Source: Paulinella micropora (Eukaryota; Cercozoa; Imbricatea; Euglyphida). Taken from it: a DNA stretch of 64,000 nucleotides. Below are positions 46,351 to 56,983 of the stretch, in pieces (the stretch's first letter is position 1; each line of letters starts with the position of its first letter). The stretch lies in contig BJOX01000208.1 of the NCBI GenBank assembly GCA_009731375.1, positions 76,901-140,900 of the forward strand, in the 5' to 3' direction. Under the pieces are notes generated by a model that had not been told where the DNA came from, ran no database searches, and saw only the letters and a list, made by a program, of their open reading frames with translations. The position numbers and the translations under genes were made by a program.

Positions 46351-48940
46351 ATTCCCAGTCACGGGGAAAACGGCTAAATTTTACGGAATTTCCTACTACA
46401 TTTGTTCAAAAATGTTCGGGTCAACGCTATTAACGTGGGAGGTTGATGAATAAGGATGCCACAGCTTTGTGGAACTTACATCCTAACAACCTTCACCACA
46501 GTCTCCGGTAAACGGTTAAGTGTAAAATATATAGAATTTACAGGCCCTATGGGGTCCAAGCTTCCAAGCTCCCCCCATATCCTTTATCCTAATGTGATAT
46601 TAAAGCCGGAAGTATTCTTCAAAACCGGAAATGTAATAAGAATTCATCTTATAATACATTTAATAACAAGGAATCACTTCCACGAGTGATTTCACGTAAA
46701 AACCAATAGAGAAATAACGATGTAGTATACTGGGTGTTACAATTCGAATTTAAATTCAAATGTTAAGAAAATTATTCTACATAGCCACAATTCAAAACTC
46801 CAGCTTTCTAACAAAAAAAAACAGAATGAAAAAATGTTAAAAACTCATTACGTAAAAAGTGCCTTAACAGTTTTACCAACGCTTAAAATGCCCAAAAAAC
46901 ATATGCGACTGATTTTTATTTTTGAATGATTGAAGTTCACCCTCAGCTTTTTATGGTATCTTTTGATTTTTCTGCCAGTGAGTCAGGCTCTCGCTGAGAC
47001 TCTCCTTCAAGCGGTGTGTACACCTTTTACTATAATTTACCATTGTCCTTTCTCAGTCACTCATTTTCCCGTATACTTCAAGGCTCCCTCTTTAGTTCAA
47101 GTTTTCCGATGCTTTTTTTTTTAAGGCTTCATTTTACATCTTTTTTATCTCTTTGATACCACTTCCCGTTGGTCATTACTATTTCAATTTAATTCACCGT
47201 TACTTAGGTAGTTGATTTGTCAATAGGCTGTGAAGTCAATAATGCAAATTTTAACCGAAATGCGTAAGACCTATACCTAAGTTAGTCAGTTTGTGACGTG
47301 GAAGTCAAATCGTCAGTTCTTTTATTATACGAGTTATTAAAGTTCGTTTCCATACTGCGTTGATAGTCTTGCTAGGTAGCCCGGATAGATCCTGAAAGGG
47401 GTCGGTAAAGGTTCCACGATGGGTAGCTTCCCAAAGGTTATGAGTCTTGGAACTGAGAAAACAATGGGTTTAAAGCAAGAGTACATCCCGCAGTTGGATG
47501 GTACCACTCGGAATTATTCCGACTTCCGTTACAAGCTAGTGAACTATGCAAAGGGCATCAGTGCCTGGCATGGTGAGTGCATCACGCTGGCACTTGATGA
47601 CCCAGCAAAGGCAAAGGTTGAATATCCTTATGACCCAGTCAAAGCACTGGAGATTGAGGAGAGGGAGTTGCATGATGAACCTGACTCAGATGATACCCCT
47701 GATGTCGATTCTGACGATGAAGGCAGTACGTCAGACGCGGGTAGACAGAGACCCAAAACGCTGAAGAAAGATGATAGCAAGACACCCACCGAAGACAAAC
47801 CGAAGGATTGGGCGAAGCTAACTGACGAACAAAGAAACACTGGAGAGAGAAAAGAGCAAAGAAAATGAAGCATGAGAAACGAAGACAGTCGAAACGAGCA
47901 CACACACTAAGAGTGAAAGTAGTACAGAAGGAAAAGAAGCATTATGAGCGCATGTGAACACTACAACTCATTCTGTCTGTTGCTTTTTCTCATCCTGTTA
48001 TCGTTCGATATTTGCGTACGAAGACAGTCACAGGACCGATAGAGCTGATAGAGGCAGTGAGGGCCAAGTTCGGTTCAATCTCCGGGGTTAACAAGAACAT
48101 ATTATTAATAAAGGCGCAAATTTTCGAGAACAGGTATCCAAAACCCGGACAAAATGTTGATGCATGGTTGAATGATTATGTTGCAATGAAGGGAGAGGTA
48201 GAGAGTCACAGAACTCACCCATTCGACGAAGATGACCTCATAAGAGCCCTGCTTGCTAAGCTTGCAAAACACCCCGCATACGGAGAAAACTTCAAAGCAC
48301 TCTACTTCAACCTACCCACCAACCTTAGACCAGGATTTGACGACTTAGTTGACAGCGCAAGAGACACATGGGCGTTGTGTAGAAAGGATAAGTGGAGAGG
48401 AGAAGAGAGGAAGGAGAGACCTGAAAAGCCCACGAGGCAGAAGAGGGAGACAAACCTCTTAGCAGGTGATAAGGGAGATGAGGACGAAGGGGGTAAGGGC
48501 AAGTTCAGAAAATTCAAGAAGAATGAAGAATGGTGGCTCAAAGTCACTTGTTACGAGTGTAATGAGAAAGGTCATACCAAGAAGTATTGCCCAGCAAAGA
48601 AACCCCGTAAGAAAACTCAAGCGAGTGAAGACAAGAACGATAACAAAAAGAAAAAGGGAAAGCCTCACAGCAATAAGCACAAAAAGTCTCTCAAAGACAA
48701 AGACATGAACCTCATTAGAGAGGAAGAAGAAGAGGGGGACACAGAGACTGATAGTGACGCTTTGCTCGTCTTCATGGGGGGAGATGTCCTAGATGACCCT
48801 GGGGAAACCCCTGACGAAGAGAGAGGCAGGGAGAGAGCGAATGTCGAGTCTGGGGAACCTCAGATTGAGCCAGGTGTTCGTCCCCTGTCGACAAATAGAA
48901 GTGACGGAGGGAGTCCCTCCGCCACACCAATCTCACGCTC
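46351..48940. repeat. 2.6-kb segment repeated at 48951-51540
   Basis: Offset 2600 and near-identical. Differences seen: one base near 48523 (Asn to Lys in Gag) and a one-base indel plus a substitution near 48871-48880. It contains a copy of the Copia left LTR (47167-47436) and gag. It ends at the 10-N gap 48941-48950. Overlapping contig ends or two haplotypes. Confidence 0.9.
47419..48940 (+). CDS. Copia gag, duplicate copy (intact over the later frame break)
   Basis: Same gag as 50019-51613. In this copy the extra G near 48872 keeps the frame open through STNRSDGGSPSATPISR up to the gap. In the 50612 copy the frame shifts and stops at 51613. The longer frame matches the one open from 51484 to 52143, so this version probably reflects the ancestral gag frame. 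Confidence 0.6.
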
Positions 48941-49761
48941 NNNNNNNNNNATTCCCAGTCACGGGGAAAACGGCTAAATTTTACGGAATTTCCTACTACA
49001 TTTGTTCAAAAATGTTCGGGTCAACGCTATTAACGTGGGAGGTTGATGAATAAGGATGCCACAGCTTTGTGGAACTTACATCCTAACAACCTTCACCACA
49101 GTCTCCGGTAAACGGTTAAGTGTAAAATATATAGAATTTACAGGCCCTATGGGGTCCAAGCTTCCAAGCTCCCCCCATATCCTTTATCCTAATGTGATAT
49201 TAAAGCCGGAAGTATTCTTCAAAACCGGAAATGTAATAAGAATTCATCTTATAATACATTTAATAACAAGGAATCACTTCCACGAGTGATTTCACGTAAA
49301 AACCAATAGAGAAATAACGATGTAGTATACTGGGTGTTACAATTCGAATTTAAATTCAAATGTTAAGAAAATTATTCTACATAGCCACAATTCAAAACTC
49401 CAGCTTTCTAACAAAAAAAAACAGAATGAAAAAATGTTAAAAACTCATTACGTAAAAAGTGCCTTAACAGTTTTACCAACGCTTAAAATGCCCAAAAAAC
49501 ATATGCGACTGATTTTTATTTTTGAATGATTGAAGTTCACCCTCAGCTTTTTATGGTATCTTTTGATTTTTCTGCCAGTGAGTCAGGCTCTCGCTGAGAC
49601 TCTCCTTCAAGCGGTGTGTACACCTTTTACTATAATTTACCATTGTCCTTTCTCAGTCACTCATTTTCCCGTATACTTCAAGGCTCCCTCTTTAGTTCAA
49701 GTTTTCCGATGCTTTTTTTTTTAAGGCTTCATTTTACATCTTTTTTATCTCTTTGATACCA

Positions 49762-49766
49762 CTTCC
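49762..49766. repeat. Left target-site duplication CTTCC
   Basis: CTTCC directly before the left LTR, matching CTTCC at 56984-56988 after the right LTR. Five bases is the usual length for Copia elements, but a 5-bp match can occur by chance. Confidence 0.55.
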
Positions 49767-50036
49767 CGTTGGTCATTACTATTTCAATTTAATTCACCGT
49801 TACTTAGGTAGTTGATTTGTCAATAGGCTGTGAAGTCAATAATGCAAATTTTAACCGAAATGCGTAAGACCTATACCTAAGTTAGTCAGTTTGTGACGTG
49901 GAAGTCAAATCGTCAGTTCTTTTATTATACGAGTTATTAAAGTTCGTTTCCATACTGCGTTGATAGTCTTGCTAGGTAGCCCGGATAGATCCTGAAAGGG
50001 GTCGGTAAAGGTTCCACGATGGGTAGCTTCCCAAAG
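49767..50036 (+). repeat. Left LTR
   Basis: 270 bp beginning CGTTGGTC and ending CCCAAAG. It differs from the right LTR at roughly ten positions by eye, including small indels. The ends form a short imperfect inverted repeat (CGTTGG / CTTTGG) rather than the common TG...CA. Contains tttattatacgagttattaa, a possible AT-rich promoter element. A duplicate lies at 47167-47436. Confidence 0.75.
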
Positions 50037-50468
50037 GTTATGAGTCTTGGAACTGAGAAAACAATGGGTTTAAAGCAAGAGTACATCCCGCAGTTGGATG
50101 GTACCACTCGGAATTATTCCGACTTCCGTTACAAGCTAGTGAACTATGCAAAGGGCATCAGTGCCTGGCATGGTGAGTGCATCACGCTGGCACTTGATGA
50201 CCCAGCAAAGGCAAAGGTTGAATATCCTTATGACCCAGTCAAAGCACTGGAGATTGAGGAGAGGGAGTTGCATGATGAACCTGACTCAGATGATACCCCT
50301 GATGTCGATTCTGACGATGAAGGCAGTACGTCAGACGCGGGTAGACAGAGACCCAAAACGCTGAAGAAAGATGATAGCAAGACACCCACCGAAGACAAAC
50401 CGAAGGATTGGGCGAAGCTAACTGACGAACAAAGAAACACTGGAGAGAGAAAAGAGCAAAGAAAATGA
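50019..50468 (+). CDS. Copia Gag, N-terminal part
   Basis: 149 codons. The first ATG lies in the last 18 bp of the LTR, so translation may really start at one of the Met codons just inside (50040 or 50064). It encodes QEYIPQLDGTTRNYSDFRY, the typical start of Copia Gag in which the particle protein recognises its own core, then an acidic Asp/Ser-rich stretch. The frame ends at 50468. The following ~140 bp must be read in another frame (SVAFSHPVIVRYLRTKT) to reach the next part, so a frameshift is present. Confidence 0.7.
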   Translation: MGSFPKVMSLGTEKTMGLKQEYIPQLDGTTRNYSDFRYKLVNYAKGISAWHGECITLALDDPAKAKVEYPYDPVKALEIEERELHDEPDSDDTPDVDSDDEGSTSDAGRQRPKTLKKDDSKTPTEDKPKDWAKLTDEQRNTGERKEQRK

Positions 50469-50611
50469 AGCATGAGAAACGAAGACAGTCGAAACGAGCA
50501 CACACACTAAGAGTGAAAGTAGTACAGAAGGAAAAGAAGCATTATGAGCGCATGTGAACACTACAACTCATTCTGTCTGTTGCTTTTTCTCATCCTGTTA
50601 TCGTTCGATAT

Positions 50612-51613
50612 TTGCGTACGAAGACAGTCACAGGACCGATAGAGCTGATAGAGGCAGTGAGGGCCAAGTTCGGTTCAATCTCCGGGGTTAACAAGAACAT
50701 ATTATTAATAAAGGCGCAAATTTTCGAGAACAGGTATCCAAAACCCGGACAAAATGTTGATGCATGGTTGAATGATTATGTTGCAATGAAGGGAGAGGTA
50801 GAGAGTCACAGAACTCACCCATTCGACGAAGATGACCTCATAAGAGCCCTGCTTGCTAAGCTTGCAAAACACCCCGCATACGGAGAAAACTTCAAAGCAC
50901 TCTACTTCAACCTACCCACCAACCTTAGACCAGGATTTGACGACTTAGTTGACAGCGCAAGAGACACATGGGCGTTGTGTAGAAAGGATAAGTGGAGAGG
51001 AGAAGAGAGGAAGGAGAGACCTGAAAAGCCCACGAGGCAGAAGAGGGAGACAAACCTCTTAGCAGGTGATAAGGGAGATGAGGACGAAGGGGGTAAGGGC
51101 AAGTTCAGAAAATTCAAGAAGAAGGAAGAATGGTGGCTCAAAGTCACTTGTTACGAGTGTAATGAGAAAGGTCATACCAAGAAGTATTGCCCAGCAAAGA
51201 AACCCCGTAAGAAAACTCAAGCGAGTGAAGACAAGAACGATAACAAAAAGAAAAAGGGAAAGCCTCACAGCAATAAGCACAAAAAGTCTCTCAAAGACAA
51301 AGACATGAACCTCATTAGAGAGGAAGAAGAAGAGGGGGACACAGAGACTGATAGTGACGCTTTGCTCGTCTTCATGGGGGGAGATGTCCTAGATGACCCT
51401 GGGGAAACCCCTGACGAAGAGAGAGGCAGGGAGAGAGCGAATGTCGAGTCTGGGGAACCTCAGATTGAGCCAGTGTTCGTCCCTTGTCGACAAATAGAAG
51501 TGACGGAGGGAGTCCCTCCGCCACACCAATCTCACGCTCTCAGAGTCAGCTTACAAGGGACACCTCCAGAAACGCCCCACAGCGTCAAAACACAGTCCCC
51601 AAATCACCTCTGA
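50612..51613 (+). CDS. Copia Gag, capsid C-terminal part and zinc knuckle
   Basis: A helical capsid segment (IELIEAVRAKFGSI, PGQNVDAWLNDYVAMKGEV, DLIRALLAKL) and a basic stretch are followed by CYECNEKGHTKKYC, a CX2CX4HX4C zinc knuckle, at about residues 181-194. It binds and packages the element RNA. A one-base change relative to the copy at 48872 shifts the frame after PQIEP and ends it early. Confidence 0.8.
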   Translation: MRTKTVTGPIELIEAVRAKFGSISGVNKNILLIKAQIFENRYPKPGQNVDAWLNDYVAMKGEVESHRTHPFDEDDLIRALLAKLAKHPAYGENFKALYFNLPTNLRPGFDDLVDSARDTWALCRKDKWRGEERKERPEKPTRQKRETNLLAGDKGDEDEGGKGKFRKFKKKEEWWLKVTCYECNEKGHTKKYCPAKKPRKKTQASEDKNDNKKKKGKPHSNKHKKSLKDKDMNLIREEEEEGDTETDSDALLVFMGGDVLDDPGETPDEERGRERANVESGEPQIEPVFVPCRQIEVTEGVPPPHQSHALRVSLQGTPPETPHSVKTQSPNHL

Positions 51614-52143
51614 CAACCATTGAGAGGTACAGCAAAGAGAGACCGAGGTCCCTTAATTGTCACGGCAAGAACAAAAAAAACAATCCTCGTCAGATCTCTC
51701 TTGAGAAAGACAAGAGGGGTCCAAATGCTCTGCAAGCTTCTAGGTTGACATATGGATTATTTTGCGGTTACCATGCCAAAAAGCAGGACAAAGAGTATCC
51801 TTTACTTCACTTAGCTGTAAGCCCAGACCTCCGTCCCCCCAAATCCCCTTACTACCCTGATGAGAGTGGTTTGCGTGAGGATGCAAAAGCGGGAGGGATA
51901 GTCGTACCACACAACCTCACTACCACATTCACCAACCAATCTCCACAGAGGGAGGGAGAGAGTGAGCAAAAGGGAGTGAAAAGGGAAGTGAGGGGGAGCA
52001 GGCGTGTAGAGACATCACCGCAAAAACACACCTCCACCACACAAACACCTCACACCGCATCACCCACACGTGTCACGCAAACAGACACACCAATGCAAAG
52101 AGAGAGCAGTGAGGAAGAGGAAGGAGAAGAAGAGATGGAGTAA
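51484..52143 (+). CDS. Gag-to-protease linker
   Basis: An open frame continuing the gag frame of the 48012-48940 copy. It is Ser/Pro/Thr/Lys-rich and includes LTYGLFCGYHAKKQDKEYPL. It ends in an acidic run and TAA at 52141. No domain recognised. It is longer than the usual gag-protease spacer. Confidence 0.5.
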   Translation: MSTNRSDGGSPSATPISRSQSQLTRDTSRNAPQRQNTVPKSPLTTIERYSKERPRSLNCHGKNKKNNPRQISLEKDKRGPNALQASRLTYGLFCGYHAKKQDKEYPLLHLAVSPDLRPPKSPYYPDESGLREDAKAGGIVVPHNLTTTFTNQSPQREGESEQKGVKREVRGSRRVETSPQKHTSTTQTPHTASPTRVTQTDTPMQRESSEEEEGEEEME

Positions 52144-52197
52144 TCATACTATGACAGTGAGAATGACTCTAGATGTTCTGATGAGATCAGACATGAC

Positions 52198-52587
52198 ATG
52201 GCAATGGCATCATGCTTGGATGATAGTGATGTTGACCCGGAATTTCTAACATTTACTCGGAAAGGCAATCTTAAGAAATATTTTGAGAAACATGGCATTA
52301 TCAGGAAGACTCACGCTAAGAGTGGGAGTCCGGCATTTGCCGGACTACCCAGTGTTGCCGTAGGGACCGGGGAGGCCAAGGGGAAGCAGCGGGAAGGCGC
52401 AGCAGCAACCCCGATACCACAAACAGGTCCAAAATCTCAAACCCAACCACACACCAACACGCCACCCATCATCACTTTCAAAGACATAGAACAGCTCGCT
52501 CAACAACTCACAACAACATGCATTAGAGAAAGCAGTGGTGAGGTAAAGAGAGTGAGTGAAGGGAAGTCAGTGCTAGAGAGTTCTTGA
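52198..52587 (+). CDS. Linker fragment before protease
   Basis: 129 codons starting at ATG 52198: acidic start, KGNLKKYFEKHGIIRKT, then Pro/Thr/Gln-rich. A stop at 52585 and a frame change separate it from the protease. No domain recognised. Confidence 0.4.
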   Translation: MAMASCLDDSDVDPEFLTFTRKGNLKKYFEKHGIIRKTHAKSGSPAFAGLPSVAVGTGEAKGKQREGAAATPIPQTGPKSQTQPHTNTPPIITFKDIEQLAQQLTTTCIRESSGEVKRVSEGKSVLESS

Positions 52588-53165
52588 CAGATGTGGTGAG
52601 AGCGATAGAGGGAGTGTATATAGCACACGCAGCACGCACAACACTATCCCCACCAACACAAACCCAAAACAGCAACACCTCACAACCACCAGCACCATCA
52701 CAACACAAGAACAGCAAACAGAACTACGCACTAGTGTTAGATGGGGAAGGGGGGCGAGACAGAAAGAGCACGATAGTTCAGGATAGCGGGTCGTCACGAG
52801 ACATAGCATGCAACCCTGAAATGTTACACGACATTAAGTCCGTTCCCCCTGTCAAGCTAATTACAGGTAATGGAGAGTGTGAGATAGGACAGGAGGGGAC
52901 GGCAAGAGTGACGCGTATCAATGGACACGGTAGACCAATTACGGTGTCAAGGCCAATGCTCCTTGACGCCAGGTTACCCGTGAATATTGCCTCAACCGGC
53001 AGGATGGATAATACCCATCACCGGTCAATCATTCACCAAAATGGACAGCTAGTCATACTCAAACACCCCATAAGATTCGAGGAGAAAGACGTACTGGTAA
53101 GAGGTAGGCTCATGTCAACCCTTCTTTACAGACGGGACGATGAATTTGACACTCCATTGACATAA
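52584..53165 (+). CDS. Copia aspartic protease region
   Basis: Contains STIVQDSGSSRDIACNPEML, the D-S/T-G active site with the downstream context of Copia proteases, then a stretch of beta-strand-like sequence (VKLITGNGECEIGQEGTARV). It cleaves Gag-Pol after assembly in active elements. It ends at a TAA near 53163, before the integrase. Confidence 0.75.
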   Translation: MTDVVRAIEGVYIAHAARTTLSPPTQTQNSNTSQPPAPSQHKNSKQNYALVLDGEGGRDRKSTIVQDSGSSRDIACNPEMLHDIKSVPPVKLITGNGECEIGQEGTARVTRINGHGRPITVSRPMLLDARLPVNIASTGRMDNTHHRSIIHQNGQLVILKHPIRFEEKDVLVRGRLMSTLLYRRDDEFDTPLT

Positions 53166-53309
53166 ATGAGCGTTATGAACCCCCACAGAATAAGAAAAGA
53201 GATGTGGTGGGGTAAAAGGGGAGGGAAACCCCAGGAGAGAAAGACAGAAGTGTAGGCAGACAGAAGGCAAAACAGGGGAGGTAACGCTGTATGCGCCTTA
53301 TCCCTGCAA

Positions 53310-54409
53310 GCCTGGTGCGATTAGAAAGGGAGATATAGAATTGTTCCATTATGCATGTGGACACTATAGCATTAAGAAGATGAGAGATTGGCAAATGCAT
53401 TAGGCATAAAGCTAGTAGGAGATGAGAAGAAAGTAGAATTTTGCGAATCATGCATGATAGGTAAGGCAAAGCAGTTGCCTAGGTTTAAAGTTAATAAGAT
53501 AGAGAGAGCTCGTAAGCCAGGAGTAGCATTACACATAGACACCGGAATGTGGTCAGCACGGTCAATACACGGTAAGAGACACAAATTTTCGGTCACGGAC
53601 GATTACTCGTTGTTTATTAAGGATTATTATCTTGCGCATAAGAACCAATTTATTGATTGCATTAAGCAGGCGGTAGCATTTTATGAGAGACAGACAGGAA
53701 ACAAAGTACAAGAAATTAGATGTGATCAAGAGTTTGATGTCCCGAAAGAGGTGATAGAGTGGTGGAAGCCTAGTCAGTTTATTTGGAAAACGTCAGCAAC
53801 GGGGGCAAAGATGGTAACCCTATCGCTGAAAAAGCCAATGACATTACGGCTGGGGCCGCAAGAGCCATGCGTTACCATGCCCACCTGCCCATTTCTTTCT
53901 GGGCAGAGATGGAACATTCGGCAACCACTCTACATAACATTTTGCCTGCCACCCAAGGACCTAGGAAGGGGATGTCCCCATTTGAGCAGTCATTGGGAAG
54001 GAAACCGTTTTTAAAACACCTTAGACCGATAGGCTGCATGGGAGTAATGTATACAGGCAAGGGTAGAAAGGGACAGTTTAGAGGAAAGAAAGTTATGCTA
54101 GTAGGGTATGACTTATTTAAAGAGTTATATAGAGTGTGGGACGGTAGGAAAGTAGTAACAGGAGTTAGAAACGGGCGGTTTAACCCGTACGTGACAGGGA
54201 AGGAAGCACACCCAGAGAGAACAGTCAAGTGGGATGAGGATGTAGCTGAGAAGGAGAGTGAGAGTAAGGATGTCGATGTTGAACAAACACACTCCACACC
54301 CACTACCACCACAGTCACCACCACCCACACACAAGAGGACACGACACAGACTCATGACAATGACGACACATACGACAATGTCGATGACGTTAGTCGGTCA
54401 GATAGTTAA
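53310..54409 (+). CDS. Copia integrase, frameshifted
   Basis: Starts with an H-x-C zinc-binding region (LFHYACGHYSIKKM, then FCESCMIGKAKQLP). Core: HIDTGMWS (first Asp), then IRCDQEFD (second Asp). A frame change near 53785 is needed to reach NPIAEKANDITAGAARAMRY, which carries the Glu. FWAEMEHSA, KGMSPFEQSLGRKP and HLRPIGC are the conserved C-terminal Copia motifs, followed by GYDLFKELYRVWD. A short out-of-frame stretch before 53388 holds the His residues. Confidence 0.8.
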
Positions 54410-55742
54410 CAAGGACAAGGGGAGTATGGAGGGGACGGGAGTCAGCATAGATCACAAACACACACAAACACAAGATAGCTTTTCAACACAGGACATCGAC
54501 ACCACACCGACAGCTGCACCCCATCCCACCGACACAACCCCACAGACAAACAACACAGGACTAGGACATGCACACGCACTCACAGATGCATCTGGCCCTC
54601 AAGCACAGCATGAGAGAAGAGCATATGAAGAGAGTGAGCAACCTAGTAAAGGAAGAACATGGGAGCAGAGTGACAAGATCACAGAAGCTAACATAGTTCA
54701 AGAGGGAAAACGAATAAGACGACAGGCACAACAACAACCACCACAAGCACAACAACCACCATCACGACCGCATAGTGAACTAAAAAGAAAAGAAAAAGTA
54801 TTCGAGGTTCAGGAACTAGAGGGAGTGAGAGTGAGAGTTCTTGCAAGAGAGTGGGGAGACGAGTGGGCAGAGAAGACATACGGAGAGGGCTGGGAGAGTA
54901 AAGTGCGCACAGGCATATTGAAGCAGAAGTGTGCCCCCAAAGAGAGTTTAAAAGTCAGAAAACAACCTAAGCCATCTCACTTTGTTCAGTTTGAGGACAG
55001 ACTAGAGAAGATGCTAGATTCTGAGATCAATAAGTACAAGGTAAGTGAGGGGGAGTCCGTATTGCCTGCTGGAGAGTTTGAGAGTGCTATGTTATGTTAT
55101 GCCAGATGCATGAATGAACCAAATGAACTTTTGCTTTATTTTAACATTCGTGTGCCTAAAGAGATAGCTGAGCAGGGATTGACAGCGAAAGAGTTGTTAG
55201 AGAAAGAGATTCAATCTCTTAAGGACTTTAATACATACACTTGGGTTAACTTTAGCGAAGCCAAAAAGGCTGGTGTTAGCAAAATAGTTAGGCTCACATG
55301 GGTTCACAAAGTAAAGATAGACGAGAACGGAAGGAAGTTTGTTAAGTCTAGATTAGCTTTAAGAGGAAACATGTTAGAGACAGGAGTTAGTTTCAACCCT
55401 GACCAATTGTTTGTCCCTTGTGCCTCACATCGCTCACTGCTCATGCTTGCCAAACTAACTGCCTGGCATGGTAATAAGCTTTACGGAATTGATTTCAAAA
55501 ATGCTTACTTAAATGCCCGCATGCAAAATCCCGTATTTGCCTACCCACCTGAAGCAATGGATAGAGAGGGCAAAGAGGGGATGATATTGCGTGTTGATGG
55601 AGCGTTATATGGTGCGCCTCAGGCAGGTAGAAGGTGGTATGACATACTAGCCCCTAAGTTAGTAAAGCTAGGATTTAGGTTGTTAGACTCCGACCTATGC
55701 ATGTTCGTAGAGAAAGGCAAGCCTATAAGAGAAGTAGGATAG
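54258..55742 (+). CDS. Copia reverse transcriptase, truncated before the YxDD motif
   Basis: A Thr/Gln/Pro-rich linker, then the RT fold: TWVHKVKIDENGRKFVKSRL, FVPCASHRSLLMLAKLTAWH, LYGIDFKNAYLNARM (first catalytic Asp, KNAYLN), VFAYPPEAMD, LRVDGALYGAPQAGRRWYD and LGFRLLDSDLCMFVEKG. The frame then stops at 55740, before the YxDD segment, and the next bases already encode RNase H. The deletion removes the active site and connection domain. Confidence 0.85.
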   Translation: MRVRMSMLNKHTPHPLPPQSPPPTHKRTRHRLMTMTTHTTMSMTLVGQIVNKDKGSMEGTGVSIDHKHTQTQDSFSTQDIDTTPTAAPHPTDTTPQTNNTGLGHAHALTDASGPQAQHERRAYEESEQPSKGRTWEQSDKITEANIVQEGKRIRRQAQQQPPQAQQPPSRPHSELKRKEKVFEVQELEGVRVRVLAREWGDEWAEKTYGEGWESKVRTGILKQKCAPKESLKVRKQPKPSHFVQFEDRLEKMLDSEINKYKVSEGESVLPAGEFESAMLCYARCMNEPNELLLYFNIRVPKEIAEQGLTAKELLEKEIQSLKDFNTYTWVNFSEAKKAGVSKIVRLTWVHKVKIDENGRKFVKSRLALRGNMLETGVSFNPDQLFVPCASHRSLLMLAKLTAWHGNKLYGIDFKNAYLNARMQNPVFAYPPEAMDREGKEGMILRVDGALYGAPQAGRRWYDILAPKLVKLGFRLLDSDLCMFVEKGKPIREVG

Positions 55743-56099
55743 CACTTAGTTCAAATGACACGGAAATTTACGCTGCTGCTGAATCAGCACAAGAGAAGGA
55801 CTAGCAATAGGCCATGTCAGACAGGAACTCGGAATTCCACAAAAAGGTGCAGTAGAAATTTTCGAGGATAATTCGCAAACAATTCTCGCGGGTGAAAGAG
55901 GATTATCCGGACCCCGCACCAAACATTTGCCCCTCGAATTACACTTCATTCATCACCTTCAGAGAGATGGAGAGATAAAGTTCATAAAGGTAGGGACTAA
56001 AAAGCAGATAGGAGATTTACTCACTAAACCGTTACCGCGCGAGCAGTTTACTTATTTGCTCAACAAATATACGGTTATCATTCCGGGTGAACCGGAATG
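55743..56099 (+). CDS. Copia RNase H and C-terminal end
   Basis: In one frame after the deletion: ALSSNDTEIYAAAESAQE, two stops, then HVRQELGIPQKGAVEIFEDN, GPRTKHLPLELHFIHHLQRD, GEIKFIKVGTKKQIGDLLTK and PLPREQF, ending at TGA 56097. These are the standard closing motifs of Copia Pol (E-x-Y..A, DNs, RTKHL-x6-HF, DLLTKPL). It removes RNA from the RNA-DNA hybrid in active elements. Confidence 0.8.
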
Positions 56100-56709
56100 A
56101 CTACGGGTGTTTCACCTATGTTTTGTGTTTTGTTCTCGTTTTGTGTGAGTTGTTTAGTATTGTCGATGCCGGACTGGAAGCCGTGGAATCTTCAATGTCG
56201 TGGCTGGACTCCGTACCCTGGGATCGGGTCATAGACCAGTATACAGAATGGGGAATTAACCGAGCGGAGTTTCTAAGGCTAAAACATGGGCGATACCCGA
56301 GACAGGAAATAGAATAGCTTCGGGAACTCGAGGAAGATCAGGACGATGATATGGAACAGAGAGAAATGGGAAATCGGTGAAGGCGGAGCGGAAGACGGCT
56401 ATGTGCACAGTGGCGATGAGCTACGCGGAGAGGTTGACTAGCCCTCAGGCATCGCGGTGGCCGGTGGCAAGAATTCCTGACTTTTCTGGTGCCAAGTGGG
56501 CGAAAACGTAGGACGGTCTTATTTTAACGCATACAGCTCGCTTTCCTTTCTTTTCACTTGTTTCCTCACACCCCTAACGTTTTTATATATGTAGTTTTTA
56601 GTGACTTTTGATACCCTTTACGGGAAGCGCTTGCAAATTTTTCATTTGCTTCAGAACTATAAGACACTTATGACGGTAGTTATAACATTGACAAATAACT
56701 AAGGCGGAG
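56100..56709. other. 3' untranslated part of the Copia element
   Basis: No conserved domain. A short frame at 56087-56317 starts with a hydrophobic stretch (FTYVLCFVLVLCELFSIVDA) but has no further support. The polypurine tract expected before the right LTR is probably the stretch aaggcggag at 56701-56709. Confidence 0.5.
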
Positions 56710-56983
56710 CGTTGGTCATTACTATTTCAATTTAATTCACCGTTACTTAGGCATTGATTGTCAATAGGCCGGACAGTCAATAATGCCAATGTTAACCGAA
56801 ATGCGTAAGACCTATAGCTACACCTAAGTTAGTCAGTTTGTGACGTGGAAGTCAAAGCGTCAGTTCTTTTATTATACGAGTTATTAAAGTGCGTTTCCAT
56901 ACTGCGTTGATAGTCTTGCTAGATAGCCCGGATAGATCCTGAAAGGGGTCGGTAAAGGTTCCACGATGGGTAGCTTCCCAAAG
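56710..56983 (+). repeat. Right LTR
   Basis: 274 bp matching 49767-50036 with small indels (attgattgt for gtagttgatttgt; an extra agctac near 56817). Confidence 0.75.

Larger units (their letters stand above)
49767..56983 (+). mobile_element. Ty1/Copia-type LTR retrotransposon, decayed
   Basis: Left LTR, gag with zinc knuckle, protease, integrase, reverse transcriptase, RNase H, right LTR, in the Copia order (integrase before RT). It is about 7.2 kb. Inactivating changes: frame breaks in gag and integrase, and a deletion that removes the RT active-site YxDD region and joins RT directly to RNase H. Flanked by CTTCC on both sides. Confidence 0.9.

Noticed and set aside
46456-47124. Two small plus-strand open frames (46456-46689, 46930-47124)
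   Set aside because: AT-rich region with no recognisable similarity, no splice support, and duplicated only through the assembly overlap.
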